Notes: a model not told the origin generated them from the letters alone. Shown: positions 1 through 6,730, numbered from the stretch's first letter. The stretch is DNA of 9,303 bases from Promethearchaeia archaeon (GCA_029856295.1 JAHQWS010000052.1:1-9303); one strand, 5' to 3'. Numbers and translations: made by a program.

Positions 1-427
1 AGAATATATATCGAAATGCGATAATTTTAAGTTATGATTATGACGAAAAAAAGAAATCAATAGTTCATCAATGTTTTAAAATGAAATAATTTCCTTCGAA
101 AAATTTTTGAAAGAGAAAAATAAATCTTTTCGGAAAAGGTCTGACGTTCTCCGCACCATTTCATATATTTTAATAATGAAAAAGTCGTTAAATATTCAAA
201 AAAGATTGTCGAAATTTTAGTAAAAAATCATAATTTGTGATCATATATCATAATCAATTTCCAATATTTTCTTTATTTAGATCAAAATTTTATGTTAAAC
301 GTATCCTAAGGCAAAATATTGCATATTCTAATAAAAAAAAGAGAAATTTTTGTTGAAATCTTTAAAAGAGTAGGTAACTTAAAGTACTTCAATAGAAATT
401 CAAATTTTACAAAAATGTGATTTAAAA
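1..427. other. AT-rich intergenic spacer
   Basis: No credible gene is visible on either strand. The stretch is very rich in A and T, with frequent stops in all frames. A short, more G+C-rich islet at about 133-160 contains a small hairpin (CTTTT, loop CGG, AAAAG), and its end resembles a CCA tail. However, no tRNA arms or C/D boxes can be built around it. The last 70 bases probably contain the promoter of the first iron-sulfur gene. Confidence 0.6.
360..368 (+). promoter_or_regulatory. Possible TATA box for the first iron-sulfur gene
   Basis: CTTTAAAAG resembles the archaeal TATA element (TTTAWATA-like). It lies about 60 bases before the ATG at 428, which would give a leader of roughly 35-40 bases. 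A GTGAT at 417-421 could act as a weak, closely spaced ribosome site. The composition is so AT-rich that chance matches are common. Confidence 0.3.
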
Positions 428-1522
428 ATGTTAGAAGAAACATTGGACATGTATCGAGAATTACAGCAGCACCTCGATAAATTTGCCGTTGGTTTTCCGG
501 CTACAGAATCAGGGGTGGACATCCGCCTATTAAAACATCTCTTTACTTCTGAAGAGGCAAAAATCGCGACAAGGCTTAGCGATAAGTTTGAATCCGTGGA
601 GACTATTTATGACCGGGTAAAGAATTTAGTCAGATCCCTTAGTGAATTAAAGACTATACTCGATAATTTAGTTAGTAAAGGCTCTATTCATTATAAAATA
701 AGGGAAGGAGAAAAATTATATGCTAATGCTTATCTTGTCATTGGTATGTATGAATACCAAGTAAATAAGCTTACAAAGGAATTTTTAGAAGATATGTCTC
801 AATATGCCGAAGAAGCTTTTGGACTAGAATTATTTGGTTATGGTATCTCGCAATTCCGTACAGTTCCGGTAGAAACAAGTGTTAGCCCCGAGCATCATTT
901 ACCAACTTATGATGAATTGACAAAAATTGTTGAAAACATTGAAGGTCCGCTTGTCCTAATAGACTGTATCTGCCGGCAGGCGCACGAAATGAATGAAGAG
1001 CCGTGTAAGGTAACATCTAGAAAAGAAACTTGTATGGGATTCGGAGACTTTGCACAGATGTATATAAATGAAGGCTGGGGGCGGGCTATTAGCAAAGAAG
1101 AGGCGCTTGAAGTATTGAGAAAAAATGAGGAAGAAGGATTGGTTCTACAAGGAGAGAATACTAAACGACCGGGATTTATTTGTAGCTGCTGTGGGTGTTG
1201 TTGCGGAGTTTTAAGTAGCTTAAAGGAATTTCCTAATGTTGCTCAATTTTTACAACCCAGATATCATGCTCAAATCGACCCTGAGTTATGTATCGGTTGC
1301 GGAACTTGTATAGAACGATGTCAATTGGACGCAATAAAAAGTAGAAAGGAAATATCTAAGGTAAATATTAAACGATGCATAGGATGCGGAAATTGTGTTG
1401 TAGTATGCCCCGAAGAGGCTATAACTTTAATTAAGAAAGATAAAGTAGATGAGTTACCGGAAAATGAAGAAGATATGTTCGAGAAGATCTTAGAAGCAAA
1501 GATGAAAATGAAAGGAAAGTAG
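428..1522 (+). CDS. Cysteine-rich protein with C-terminal 2x[4Fe-4S] ferredoxin domain (paralogue A)
   Basis: This 364-residue protein probably sits in the cytoplasm and transfers electrons or assembles a metal centre; its partner is unknown. The N-terminal 100 residues are helical and may include a winged-helix-like segment (about 55-90). A cysteine module follows with C180-x-C182-x10-C193-x8-C202, then a dense cluster at 252-259 (CSCCGCCC). The C-terminus is a classic double ferredoxin: C288, C291, C294, C298 and C317, C320, C323, C327. The ferredoxin part is certain from spacing, but the function of the rest is not recognised. The ATG start aligns with the start region of the neighbouring paralogue (shared MYRELQQHLD / VYRELQQHLD). 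The gene stands alone, with its own spacer on both sides. It is followed directly by a half-site and a T-run (1547-1553) that may end the transcript. No membrane segment or signal peptide is seen. Confidence 0.85.
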   Translation: MLEETLDMYRELQQHLDKFAVGFPATESGVDIRLLKHLFTSEEAKIATRLSDKFESVETIYDRVKNLVRSLSELKTILDNLVSKGSIHYKIREGEKLYANAYLVIGMYEYQVNKLTKEFLEDMSQYAEEAFGLELFGYGISQFRTVPVETSVSPEHHLPTYDELTKIVENIEGPLVLIDCICRQAHEMNEEPCKVTSRKETCMGFGDFAQMYINEGWGRAISKEEALEVLRKNEEEGLVLQGENTKRPGFICSCCGCCCGVLSSLKEFPNVAQFLQPRYHAQIDPELCIGCGTCIERCQLDAIKSRKEISKVNIKRCIGCGNCVVVCPEEAITLIKKDKVDELPENEEDMFEKILEAKMKMKGK

Positions 1523-1546
1523 AAGCAATTGAAGTTTAATTAACCA

Positions 1547-1553
1547 TTTTTTT
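1547..1553 (+). terminator. T-run after paralogue A
   Basis: Seven T residues lie 25 bases after the stop codon, consistent with archaeal termination at U-rich tracts. No strong GC stem precedes it. Confidence 0.35.
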
Positions 1554-1574
1554 ATATTTATTTTAAAACTTTTT

Positions 1575-1588
1575 TTAACCATGGTTAA
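1575..1588. repeat. 14-base palindrome with a repeated half-site
   Basis: TTAACCATGGTTAA is a perfect palindrome in the spacer between the two iron-sulfur paralogues. A further direct copy of its half-site, TTAACCAT, lies at 1540-1547. The distal copy could instead pair with 1582-1588 in RNA. Either a dimeric regulator site upstream of paralogue B or a weak terminator structure would fit. Palindromes of this length occur by chance in AT-rich DNA, so only the repeated half-site adds weight. Confidence 0.35.
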
Positions 1589-1657
1589 TTTTCCCATGCA
1601 AACTAATTTTATTTGTACTTTAAAGCCTAAAAATAAAAAAGATCCTATAATCTTAAT

Positions 1658-2788
1658 ATGTCTGAAGAAAACTTAAATGGGAGTGTAGAAGATTCCAATG
1701 TATACCGAGAACTGCAACAACATCTCGATGAGATGCCCGTTGGATTTCCTCCTACAAAATCGGGAGTAGAACTTCGCCTATTAAAAAACTTTTTCACTCC
1801 TGAAGAAGCAAAAATCGCCACAAAATTAAAATTCGCATGGTCCAAAGATTTTGACTCTTTAGATGTAATTTATGAGCGTGTGAAAGACTTGGGAATTTCA
1901 ATCGAAGAGTTAGAGCGAATCTTAGATACAATGTTCAAGAAAGGGACTGTTATGTTTCAAGAGGAATATGTCAAAAAATATTATGCAAATGCGATGTTTG
2001 CCATCGGCATTTATGAATTACAGCTGAACAATGTTAATACAAAGTGGCTTCGAGAATTTTCGCAATTTATGAAAGAGGGGTATAGTATGGAATTCTTCGG
2101 TACAAAAATCTCCCAATTTCGTACAATACCGGTCGAAAAAAGCCTAACGCCAGAACATCACGCTCCCAGTTATGAAGAAGTCAGAAAAGTAATTGAAAAC
2201 CTTTATGGACCTATAGCTGTGGCAACATGCATGTGTCGAAAAGTTACAGACCTCTTTAATCATCCGTGTAAACAAACAAATCTGCGTGAAACATGTTTGA
2301 TCTTTAATGAATTTGCACAACATTATATCGATCAAGGATTAGGACGCCAGATAACTAAGAAAGAGGCACTTGAAATCTTAGAAAACGTGAAGAAGGACGG
2401 TTTGGTTCTAAATGCGGGAAACTCTAAAAATCCGAGTTTTATTTGTTGCTGCTGCCAAGATTGTTGCATGTTTTTAGTGGGTATGAATGTGCTTTCTCGT
2501 CCTACCAAATTTCATGCTACCAACTACTACGCGGAAGTAGATCCTGATATTTGCACGGGCTGTGGTACTTGTATAGATCGATGTCAATTGAATGCTTTGA
2601 AGCTAGTGAATGATGTTTCTAGAGTAATCCAAAAGCGATGTGTTGGATGTGGAAATTGTGTAATAACTTGCCCAGTGGAAGCCATCCAACTTCGGAAAAA
2701 AGATAACATAACCATACCTCCAGAAACAGAAGAAGAATTGTATGCGAAGATTTTAGAAACAAAAAAGCAATTGAAGGGAAAAAAATAA
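1658..2788 (+). CDS. Cysteine-rich protein with C-terminal 2x[4Fe-4S] ferredoxin domain (paralogue B)
   Basis: This is a 376-residue tandem duplicate of the upstream gene, alignable along nearly its whole length by eye. The first cysteine module keeps exactly the same spacing (C191-x-C193-x10-C204-x8-C213). The dense cluster is at 263-270 (CCCCQDCC), and the double ferredoxin uses C299, C302, C305, C309 and C328, C331, C334, C338. Against paralogue A the dense cluster shares only C-x-C-C-x2-C-C: A has Ser where B has an extra Cys, and B has Asp where A has an extra Cys. B also carries a longer N-terminus and a four-residue insert near residues 58-62 (FAWSKD region). A likely role is electron transfer or metal binding in the cytoplasm; the actual substrate or partner is unknown. 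An A-rich, TATA-like stretch (about 1626-1639) sits about 25 bases before the ATG, so the message may be leaderless. Confidence 0.85.
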   Translation: MSEENLNGSVEDSNVYRELQQHLDEMPVGFPPTKSGVELRLLKNFFTPEEAKIATKLKFAWSKDFDSLDVIYERVKDLGISIEELERILDTMFKKGTVMFQEEYVKKYYANAMFAIGIYELQLNNVNTKWLREFSQFMKEGYSMEFFGTKISQFRTIPVEKSLTPEHHAPSYEEVRKVIENLYGPIAVATCMCRKVTDLFNHPCKQTNLRETCLIFNEFAQHYIDQGLGRQITKKEALEILENVKKDGLVLNAGNSKNPSFICCCCQDCCMFLVGMNVLSRPTKFHATNYYAEVDPDICTGCGTCIDRCQLNALKLVNDVSRVIQKRCVGCGNCVITCPVEAIQLRKKDNITIPPETEEELYAKILETKKQLKGKK

Positions 2789-2956
2789 AGAAAAAAAATC
2801 TAAATCCATTTCTTTTCCAATCTTTAGAACTAATTCCATAATATCCTTATGAACTTTTTCTCTTTTTTCAGGTTTTAATTCAATGACATTTGAGGGACAA
2901 TTCACTACACATACATCACATCCCAAACACTATTTAACAATTTCGTTAACTATATT
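2753..2956 (-). pseudogene. Ferredoxin-domain gene remnant
   Basis: On the minus strand the frame from 2929 down to a TAA at 2755-2753 encodes 58 residues beginning CLGCDVCVVNCP. This is a textbook C-x2-C-x2-C-x3-C-P [4Fe-4S] motif, followed by VIELKPEKREK and a helical tail. Immediately before the first cysteine is an in-frame TAG (2932-2930), preceded in frame by NIVNEIVK and then a TAA (2959-2957). There is no start codon or upstream domain, so the piece looks like the decayed 3' end of a larger gene. Its 3' end overlaps the end of paralogue B convergently by 36 bases. Its layout (last cluster, then a charged helical tail of about 35 residues) resembles the C-terminal end of paralogues A and B, so it may be an inverted third family member. 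The motif is clear; the parentage is inferred. Confidence 0.6.
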
Positions 2957-3004
2957 TTATGCATTAATATTATAAATAACGAGTTCTATTATTCTAACTA
3001 ACTA

Positions 3005-3016
3005 CTTATTTAAAAA
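3005..3016 (+). promoter_or_regulatory. Possible TATA box for the membrane-protein gene
   Basis: CTTATTTAAAAA is centred about 34 bases before the ATG at 3045, which would give a leader of only a few bases. AGGTTGA at 3031-3037 could be a weak ribosome site. The call is uncertain because the whole spacer is AT-rich. Confidence 0.35.
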
Positions 3017-3044
3017 AAACTCCAATTTAAAGGTTGAAATTTAA

Positions 3045-4535
3045 ATGGAAGAACAATTAAAAATGGAATTAGCGAAAACAATAAAAAGGGAACGTACCCA
3101 AAAAAAGCTTACGAAATACATGAGTGGCATCGGAAGATACCTACTTCTTATACTTCCTTGGATTATGGTGATGATTACATTATTGGCGATATTTAGCGTA
3201 GTAAGATTAGTTGATTTTATCGTGGCAGGTGTTTTCTATTTTATCTTATTTCTCTACGCGATTAACTCAATTATGTTATTTTACGGTGCTTCATATACAA
3301 AAACTTCATTAAACAAGCGATTAGCGTTTGAGAGGAAAAGAGGAAGGCCCATCGACAGCTTGGAAGGTTTTGATTTGCTTTATAATAATGTCAAAGGAGT
3401 AATAAATTTTCTAAAAATCATAGCATTATTGTGCTTTGTTGCATTAGGTTTATTCTTATCTATGCTCCTGATAGGCTTACTTGAGATAGGGTATGCCGCA
3501 ATCGGATTTGCGTTATTTGGTTTTGGATTAGCGTTGTTAATTCGCTCTTTAAACTTAAACATACATGATGTTAATGGATTATCCGATTTCTATAGGCCCG
3601 CGACACACTCAATCTTTCTTGATAACTTCTTTTCAGAGATTTTTGCCAATCATTTAGATCCCGTAACTTATTTGAAATGGGATGAATATGTAGCAGGACT
3701 TAACCAAATTTTAGTTTCTGGTTTTGTACAAAAGATCAAACAAGATGAACCAGACGAATTACCAATAACTTTTGCCATGGAGCGTATATTATTCTTGTAT
3801 TACTTAAATTATCAAGGAGTATTAACAAGAGAACAATTTTCTGATGAATTAAAAGAAGTTATTAATGTTGATTCTGAATTATTCGATATCGAAAAGGGTT
3901 TATTTGTAGATGGTGCTTGGTATTTTTCTCTTGACGATGTTGCCAAGCTTTTCAAATATATCAAATTTTACAATCCCGGCTTTTTCAACATCATTGATCG
4001 CCTGCAACTTGACTTGTCCGATAACATTGAACGAGTTTCTAAAGATCTAATCTATATGGATTCATCTGCTCAAGAAGTTGTGTTCAAAGGTACTGAGCTA
4101 AATATTATGATCTTTCTCTATAACAATGCTAAAGATAGTAAAAAATACAAACTCAGAGTGATCGCACCTGGATTTGACCCAGATGAAGTGAAAATAGATA
4201 TTGAAGTCGAGGGAAGAGGTTCTTTCGAAATCCCAAACCAACCCATTCCATTAATTGCTAAAGGCGCAATTGATATCGCTAGCGTATTATCCACTATGTT
4301 AGAGAATGGTGATACTACATGGCTTTCTTTAGAACCAAACATATTAGGAGAACAAACAGTTCAAATATTTTTAGAAACCGAAGATGGTATCATTATAGAA
4401 GGAAAAACAAGAGCCGTGAAGGTTACAAAAGATCTTTTAAGCCAAATCAAGAAGTTAACCTCCATGGGATCTATCCTTGGCGGATTAGCCACACCTCTGT
4501 CTAGAATGCTTTCTGGTGGAGGGTTACCCATATAA
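3045..4535 (+). CDS. Unrecognised four-helix membrane protein with large soluble C-terminus
   Basis: I do not recognise this 496-residue protein. The first 25 residues are strongly basic and charged. Four hydrophobic segments follow at about 32-53, 57-80, 120-144 and 148-168, separated by a positively charged loop (about 86-103, rich in Lys and Arg). By the positive-inside rule this puts the N-terminus, that loop and the C-terminal part in the cytoplasm. Residues 170-340 look mainly helical. Residues about 345-460 look strand-rich, with alternating hydrophobic stretches (for example ELNIMIFLYN and QTVQIFLETEDG) suggesting an Ig-like beta-sandwich. The tail (475-496) is rich in Gly and Leu and could be a short amphipathic or unstructured end. 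No catalytic motif is visible. It stands alone between spacers, and an 11-base T-run follows the stop. Functional assignment is not possible from the sequence; the topology is inferred by eye. Confidence 0.8.
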   Translation: MEEQLKMELAKTIKRERTQKKLTKYMSGIGRYLLLILPWIMVMITLLAIFSVVRLVDFIVAGVFYFILFLYAINSIMLFYGASYTKTSLNKRLAFERKRGRPIDSLEGFDLLYNNVKGVINFLKIIALLCFVALGLFLSMLLIGLLEIGYAAIGFALFGFGLALLIRSLNLNIHDVNGLSDFYRPATHSIFLDNFFSEIFANHLDPVTYLKWDEYVAGLNQILVSGFVQKIKQDEPDELPITFAMERILFLYYLNYQGVLTREQFSDELKEVINVDSELFDIEKGLFVDGAWYFSLDDVAKLFKYIKFYNPGFFNIIDRLQLDLSDNIERVSKDLIYMDSSAQEVVFKGTELNIMIFLYNNAKDSKKYKLRVIAPGFDPDEVKIDIEVEGRGSFEIPNQPIPLIAKGAIDIASVLSTMLENGDTTWLSLEPNILGEQTVQIFLETEDGIIIEGKTRAVKVTKDLLSQIKKLTSMGSILGGLATPLSRMLSGGGLPI

Positions 4536-4548
4536 ATAATTTTCTTAC

Positions 4549-4559
4549 TTTTTTTTTTT
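4549..4559 (+). terminator. T-run terminator after the membrane-protein gene
   Basis: Eleven consecutive T residues begin 13 bases after the stop codon. This matches the U-rich archaeal termination signal. There is no notable hairpin. Confidence 0.5.
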
Positions 4560-4675
4560 AAATTTTCTACTTAAACTTTTATTTTCTGTTATCAAAATTT
4601 ATGATTCGTAATTAATAAAATGAAAGTTACTATTATCATATTAAACAAGACCCACAAATGGCTTGAGGAATTAAA

Positions 4676-4879
4676 TTGAAGGGAACAAAGCGAGTAGACA
4701 TCAAATCAGGCATGCGAGTTTTAATAGTATTAAAGAAAGACCAGCGATCTGGTAAGTTAACCGAGGGTATAGTCAAAGATGTGCTTACAAACTCTCCTAA
4801 TCACCCTTATGGGATTAAAGTTCGGTTGAGAAGCGGTAAAATTGGGCGAGTGAAAGAAATAATTAGCGCTAAACAATAA
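4676..4879 (+). CDS. ywbE: YwbE-family small protein (DUF2196)
   Basis: This 67-residue protein matches the YwbE family remembered from bacteria and archaea. It has the family's usual length and the characteristic core LKKDQRSGKLTEGIVKD, followed by LTNSPNHPYGIKVRL and a final GRVKEI. The family looks like a small KOW/SH3-like beta-barrel and is probably an RNA or ribosome-associated factor, but its role is not established. The start is TTG: the in-frame ATG at 4658 is closed by a TGA two codons later, and GAGG at 4665-4668 lies seven bases before the TTG. It forms its own unit, with spacers on both sides. The helicase downstream is separated by more than 300 bases, so co-transcription is not evident. 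Confidence 0.85.
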   Translation: MKGTKRVDIKSGMRVLIVLKKDQRSGKLTEGIVKDVLTNSPNHPYGIKVRLRSGKIGRVKEIISAKQ

Positions 4880-5171
4880 GCTAGTAAAATACGCTTCTTT
4901 TTTTAAAACTTAAAACATTTTTTAATTCAAGCTTTTTCCTAATCTGATACAACCATTGTCAATATATAAAAAAAAGATTTTTCAAAAACCAAGAGTATAT
5001 AGGCAATGTAACTCTTTTTTACTAAATTATGGGTTATTTTTTAGTAATTATTACTTCTAAATTCAAAATTGAAGATTTATTCGTCGAATATTAAGATGCT
5101 TTTTAGAAAATTGCATCAATTATGATTTTTTCTTCTGAGATGGGGTATTTAATTATTTTTATGATAAAACC
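4880..5171. other. AT-rich spacer before the helicase unit
   Basis: No coding potential is seen. The spacer contains an 8-base inverted repeat (TTACTAAA at 5019-5026, TTTAGTAA at 5040-5047) and a small palindrome AGTAATTATTACT at 5043-5055. Both are common in DNA this AT-rich. A TATA-like stretch around 5146-5158 would place transcription start near the leader hairpin, but this is weak. Confidence 0.5.
4898..4904 (+). terminator. T-run after the YwbE-family gene
   Basis: Seven T residues lie about 20 bases after the stop, and further T-rich tracts follow. This fits a weak U-tract terminator. Confidence 0.35.
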
Positions 5172-5218
5172 CGCTCATATATTTTTCCAAAATAAAAGGA
5201 GAACAATTTATATGAGCG
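5172..5218 (+). promoter_or_regulatory. Leader hairpin enclosing ribosome site and start codon
   Basis: CGCTCATATA (5172-5181) is the exact reverse complement of TATATGAGCG (5209-5218), which contains the leader ORF's ATG (5212-5214). Inside the loop, UUUUCC (5183-5188) can pair with GGAGAA (5198-5203) with one G-U pair, leaving a 9-base loop. The folded RNA would therefore hide both the Shine-Dalgarno sequence and the start codon of the leader ORF, and so restrain entry to the coupled helicase gene. This geometry is that of a translation-control element such as an RNA thermometer or a helicase-opened switch. The pairing is read directly; the regulation is inferred. Confidence 0.5.
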
Positions 5219-5283
5219 TAGGTAAAAGAAAAACCCACAACAGAAAGAAAAATGAAAATAAAAATGTTAAAAGAAATACATAG
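5212..5283 (+). CDS. Short basic leader ORF before the helicase
   Basis: This ORF of 23 codons has the best ribosome site in the area: AAAAGGAGAA at 5194-5203, eight bases before the ATG. The peptide begins MSVGKRKTHNRKK and consists largely of Lys, Arg and Asn, with no hydrophobic core. Its TAG (5281-5283) is separated by a single base from the helicase ATG at 5285, which has no good ribosome site of its own. Coupled termination and re-initiation would explain this. Alternatively, a one-base indel in the A-rich tract 5239-5272 has split an original basic N-terminal extension from the helicase. The sequence alone does not decide between them. Confidence 0.45.
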   Translation: MSVGKRKTHNRKKNENKNVKRNT

Positions 5284-5284
5284 A

Positions 5285-6700
5285 ATGACCGGAACGGTCA
5301 AATGGTATAATGAAAAGAAAGGATTTGGATTTATTACATCCGATATGAACGGTGAAGATGTTTATTTACACCATACTGCACTGCAACTGCACAAGGATGT
5401 ACAAATCGTCACTGGCGATCGCATTACTTTCAAAATCCAAAAACAAGAAAAAGGACTCGCTGCTCTTGAAATAAAACGGCTCGTCGAAGAAAACGAAGCA
5501 CTGCAGTCCGATCAAGATGGTATTGGTATAAATTTTACTGATCTCGACCTAAGCCCAGAAATATTACGCGCAATAAGAGATGCCGGCTATGTGAAACCGA
5601 CACCAATTCAAGCCCAGGCAATTCCTATTGTCCTGAAGGGGCAGGATTTGCTAGGGTGTGCTCAAACGGGAACGGGTAAAACTGCAGCATATGCGCTTCC
5701 TATCCTGCAGCAATTGGGTAAAACCTCAGACAATCAAAACCGATCGAATGTCGTAAATAACATCAAGAAACAAATCCGACGTCGAGTAAGGGTTTTAGTG
5801 ATTTCACCCACGAGGGAACTGGCGATCCAGATTGGGGATAGTTTCAGCATTTATGGAAAGTTTACAGGACTAAAAAACACTGTCATTTACGGTGGTGTTG
5901 GACAGAATCCACAGGTGCGAGCATTACAGCACGGTGTAGATATTGTGGCTGCAACACCCGGTCGATTACTCGACTTGATGAGGCAAGGACATATAAATCT
6001 GAGCCATGTCGAGGTATTGGTTTTGGACGAAGGCGACAGAATGCTCGATATGGGTTTCATCCACGATATTCGTTACATCGTCAGAATGGTGCCACAAAAG
6101 AACCGACAGACCTTACTTTTTTCTGCTACAATACCTCGTGAAATAATTGAACTCGCAAAAACTATTTTGCATGATCCCGTCGAAATAAATATATCTCCCG
6201 ACCAACCCACCTTGGAAATTATTAAACAGTCAGCATTTTTTATATCGAAAGAGAAAAAGCAAGCATTGTTGGAATATTTACTCGCCAAATCAACTATTAC
6301 ACGAGCGCTGGTTTTTACGCGCACCAAACACAGCGCGAATCGAGTCGTTAAGAACCTGCAAAGGAAGGGTATATGCGCCGAGCCGATACACGGAAATAAA
6401 TCACAAACTGCACGTCAAATTGCGCTTAAAAACTTTCGCACTGGAAAAACTCGCGTACTGGTAGCTACCGATGTTGCTTCGCGCGGCCTTGACGTAGATG
6501 ATATCTCACATGTCATCCAGTTTGACTTACCAGATGTACCGGAAACCTATTTACATCGCATCGGCCGGACGGCAAGAGCAGGCGCGGGAGGGACTGCCTT
6601 TGCATTCTGTGAAGAGAGCCAACGCCAACAATTAAAAGAGATCGAGCAGTTGATTCGAATGCACGTGAAAATAGTCCAAAACCACCCCTACATCGTTTGA
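5285..6700 (+). CDS. Cold-shock domain / DEAD-box RNA helicase fusion
   Basis: This cytoplasmic ATP-dependent RNA helicase has 471 residues. Residues 1-66 form a cold-shock domain: TVKWYNEKKGFGFI (RNP1) and an atypical RNP2, DVYLHHTAL, where Phe residues are usual. A RhlE-type helicase core follows: F84 and TPIQ (106-109) of the Q-motif, Walker A AQTGTGKT (126-133), PTREL (175-179), TPGR (224-227), the signature at 248-251 reading DEGD instead of DEAD, SAT (280-282), TDVASRGLD (395-403) and HRIGRTAR (424-431). The protein ends soon after the core. I chose the ATG at 5285 because it begins exactly at the cold-shock domain; the in-frame ATGs at 5252 and 5264 add 11 or 7 residues of low-complexity basic sequence without a ribosome site. 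The gene is clearly richer in G+C than its neighbours, uses many CGN arginine codons and has GGAG sites at both ends, suggesting transfer from bacteria. The likely role is unwinding RNA structure, perhaps at low temperature. Confidence 0.9.
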   Translation: MTGTVKWYNEKKGFGFITSDMNGEDVYLHHTALQLHKDVQIVTGDRITFKIQKQEKGLAALEIKRLVEENEALQSDQDGIGINFTDLDLSPEILRAIRDAGYVKPTPIQAQAIPIVLKGQDLLGCAQTGTGKTAAYALPILQQLGKTSDNQNRSNVVNNIKKQIRRRVRVLVISPTRELAIQIGDSFSIYGKFTGLKNTVIYGGVGQNPQVRALQHGVDIVAATPGRLLDLMRQGHINLSHVEVLVLDEGDRMLDMGFIHDIRYIVRMVPQKNRQTLLFSATIPREIIELAKTILHDPVEINISPDQPTLEIIKQSAFFISKEKKQALLEYLLAKSTITRALVFTRTKHSANRVVKNLQRKGICAEPIHGNKSQTARQIALKNFRTGKTRVLVATDVASRGLDVDDISHVIQFDLPDVPETYLHRIGRTARAGAGGTAFAFCEESQRQQLKEIEQLIRMHVKIVQNHPYIV

Positions 6701-6730
6701 TAACTTGATTTCGATATGGTTCTTAGAACT

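Noticed and set aside
128..170. G+C-rich islet ending CTCCGCACCA, resembling a tRNA 3' end or C/D box RNA
   Set aside because: No T-arm, anticodon arm or matching acceptor strand can be found upstream, and the CTGA has no properly placed C box partner. A short open frame across it has no start context or recognisable protein.
907..2335. Minus-strand open frames opposite the iron-sulfur genes
   Set aside because: They are antisense shadows of conserved coding sequence, with no ribosome sites and no domain motifs.
4319..4504. Alternative plus-strand open frame inside the membrane-protein gene
   Set aside because: It lies wholly within the longer frame, has no ribosome site, and its translation is arginine-rich without recognisable features.
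5019..5055. Inverted repeats TTACTAAA/TTTAGTAA and AGTAATTATTACT as regulatory sites
   Set aside because: Short AT-only or nearly AT-only repeats are expected by chance in such a spacer, and they are not placed on any start or stop.
5252..5284. Earlier in-frame helicase starts at ATG 5252 or 5264
   Set aside because: They add only low-complexity basic residues without a ribosome site, while the cold-shock domain begins exactly at the ATG at 5285.
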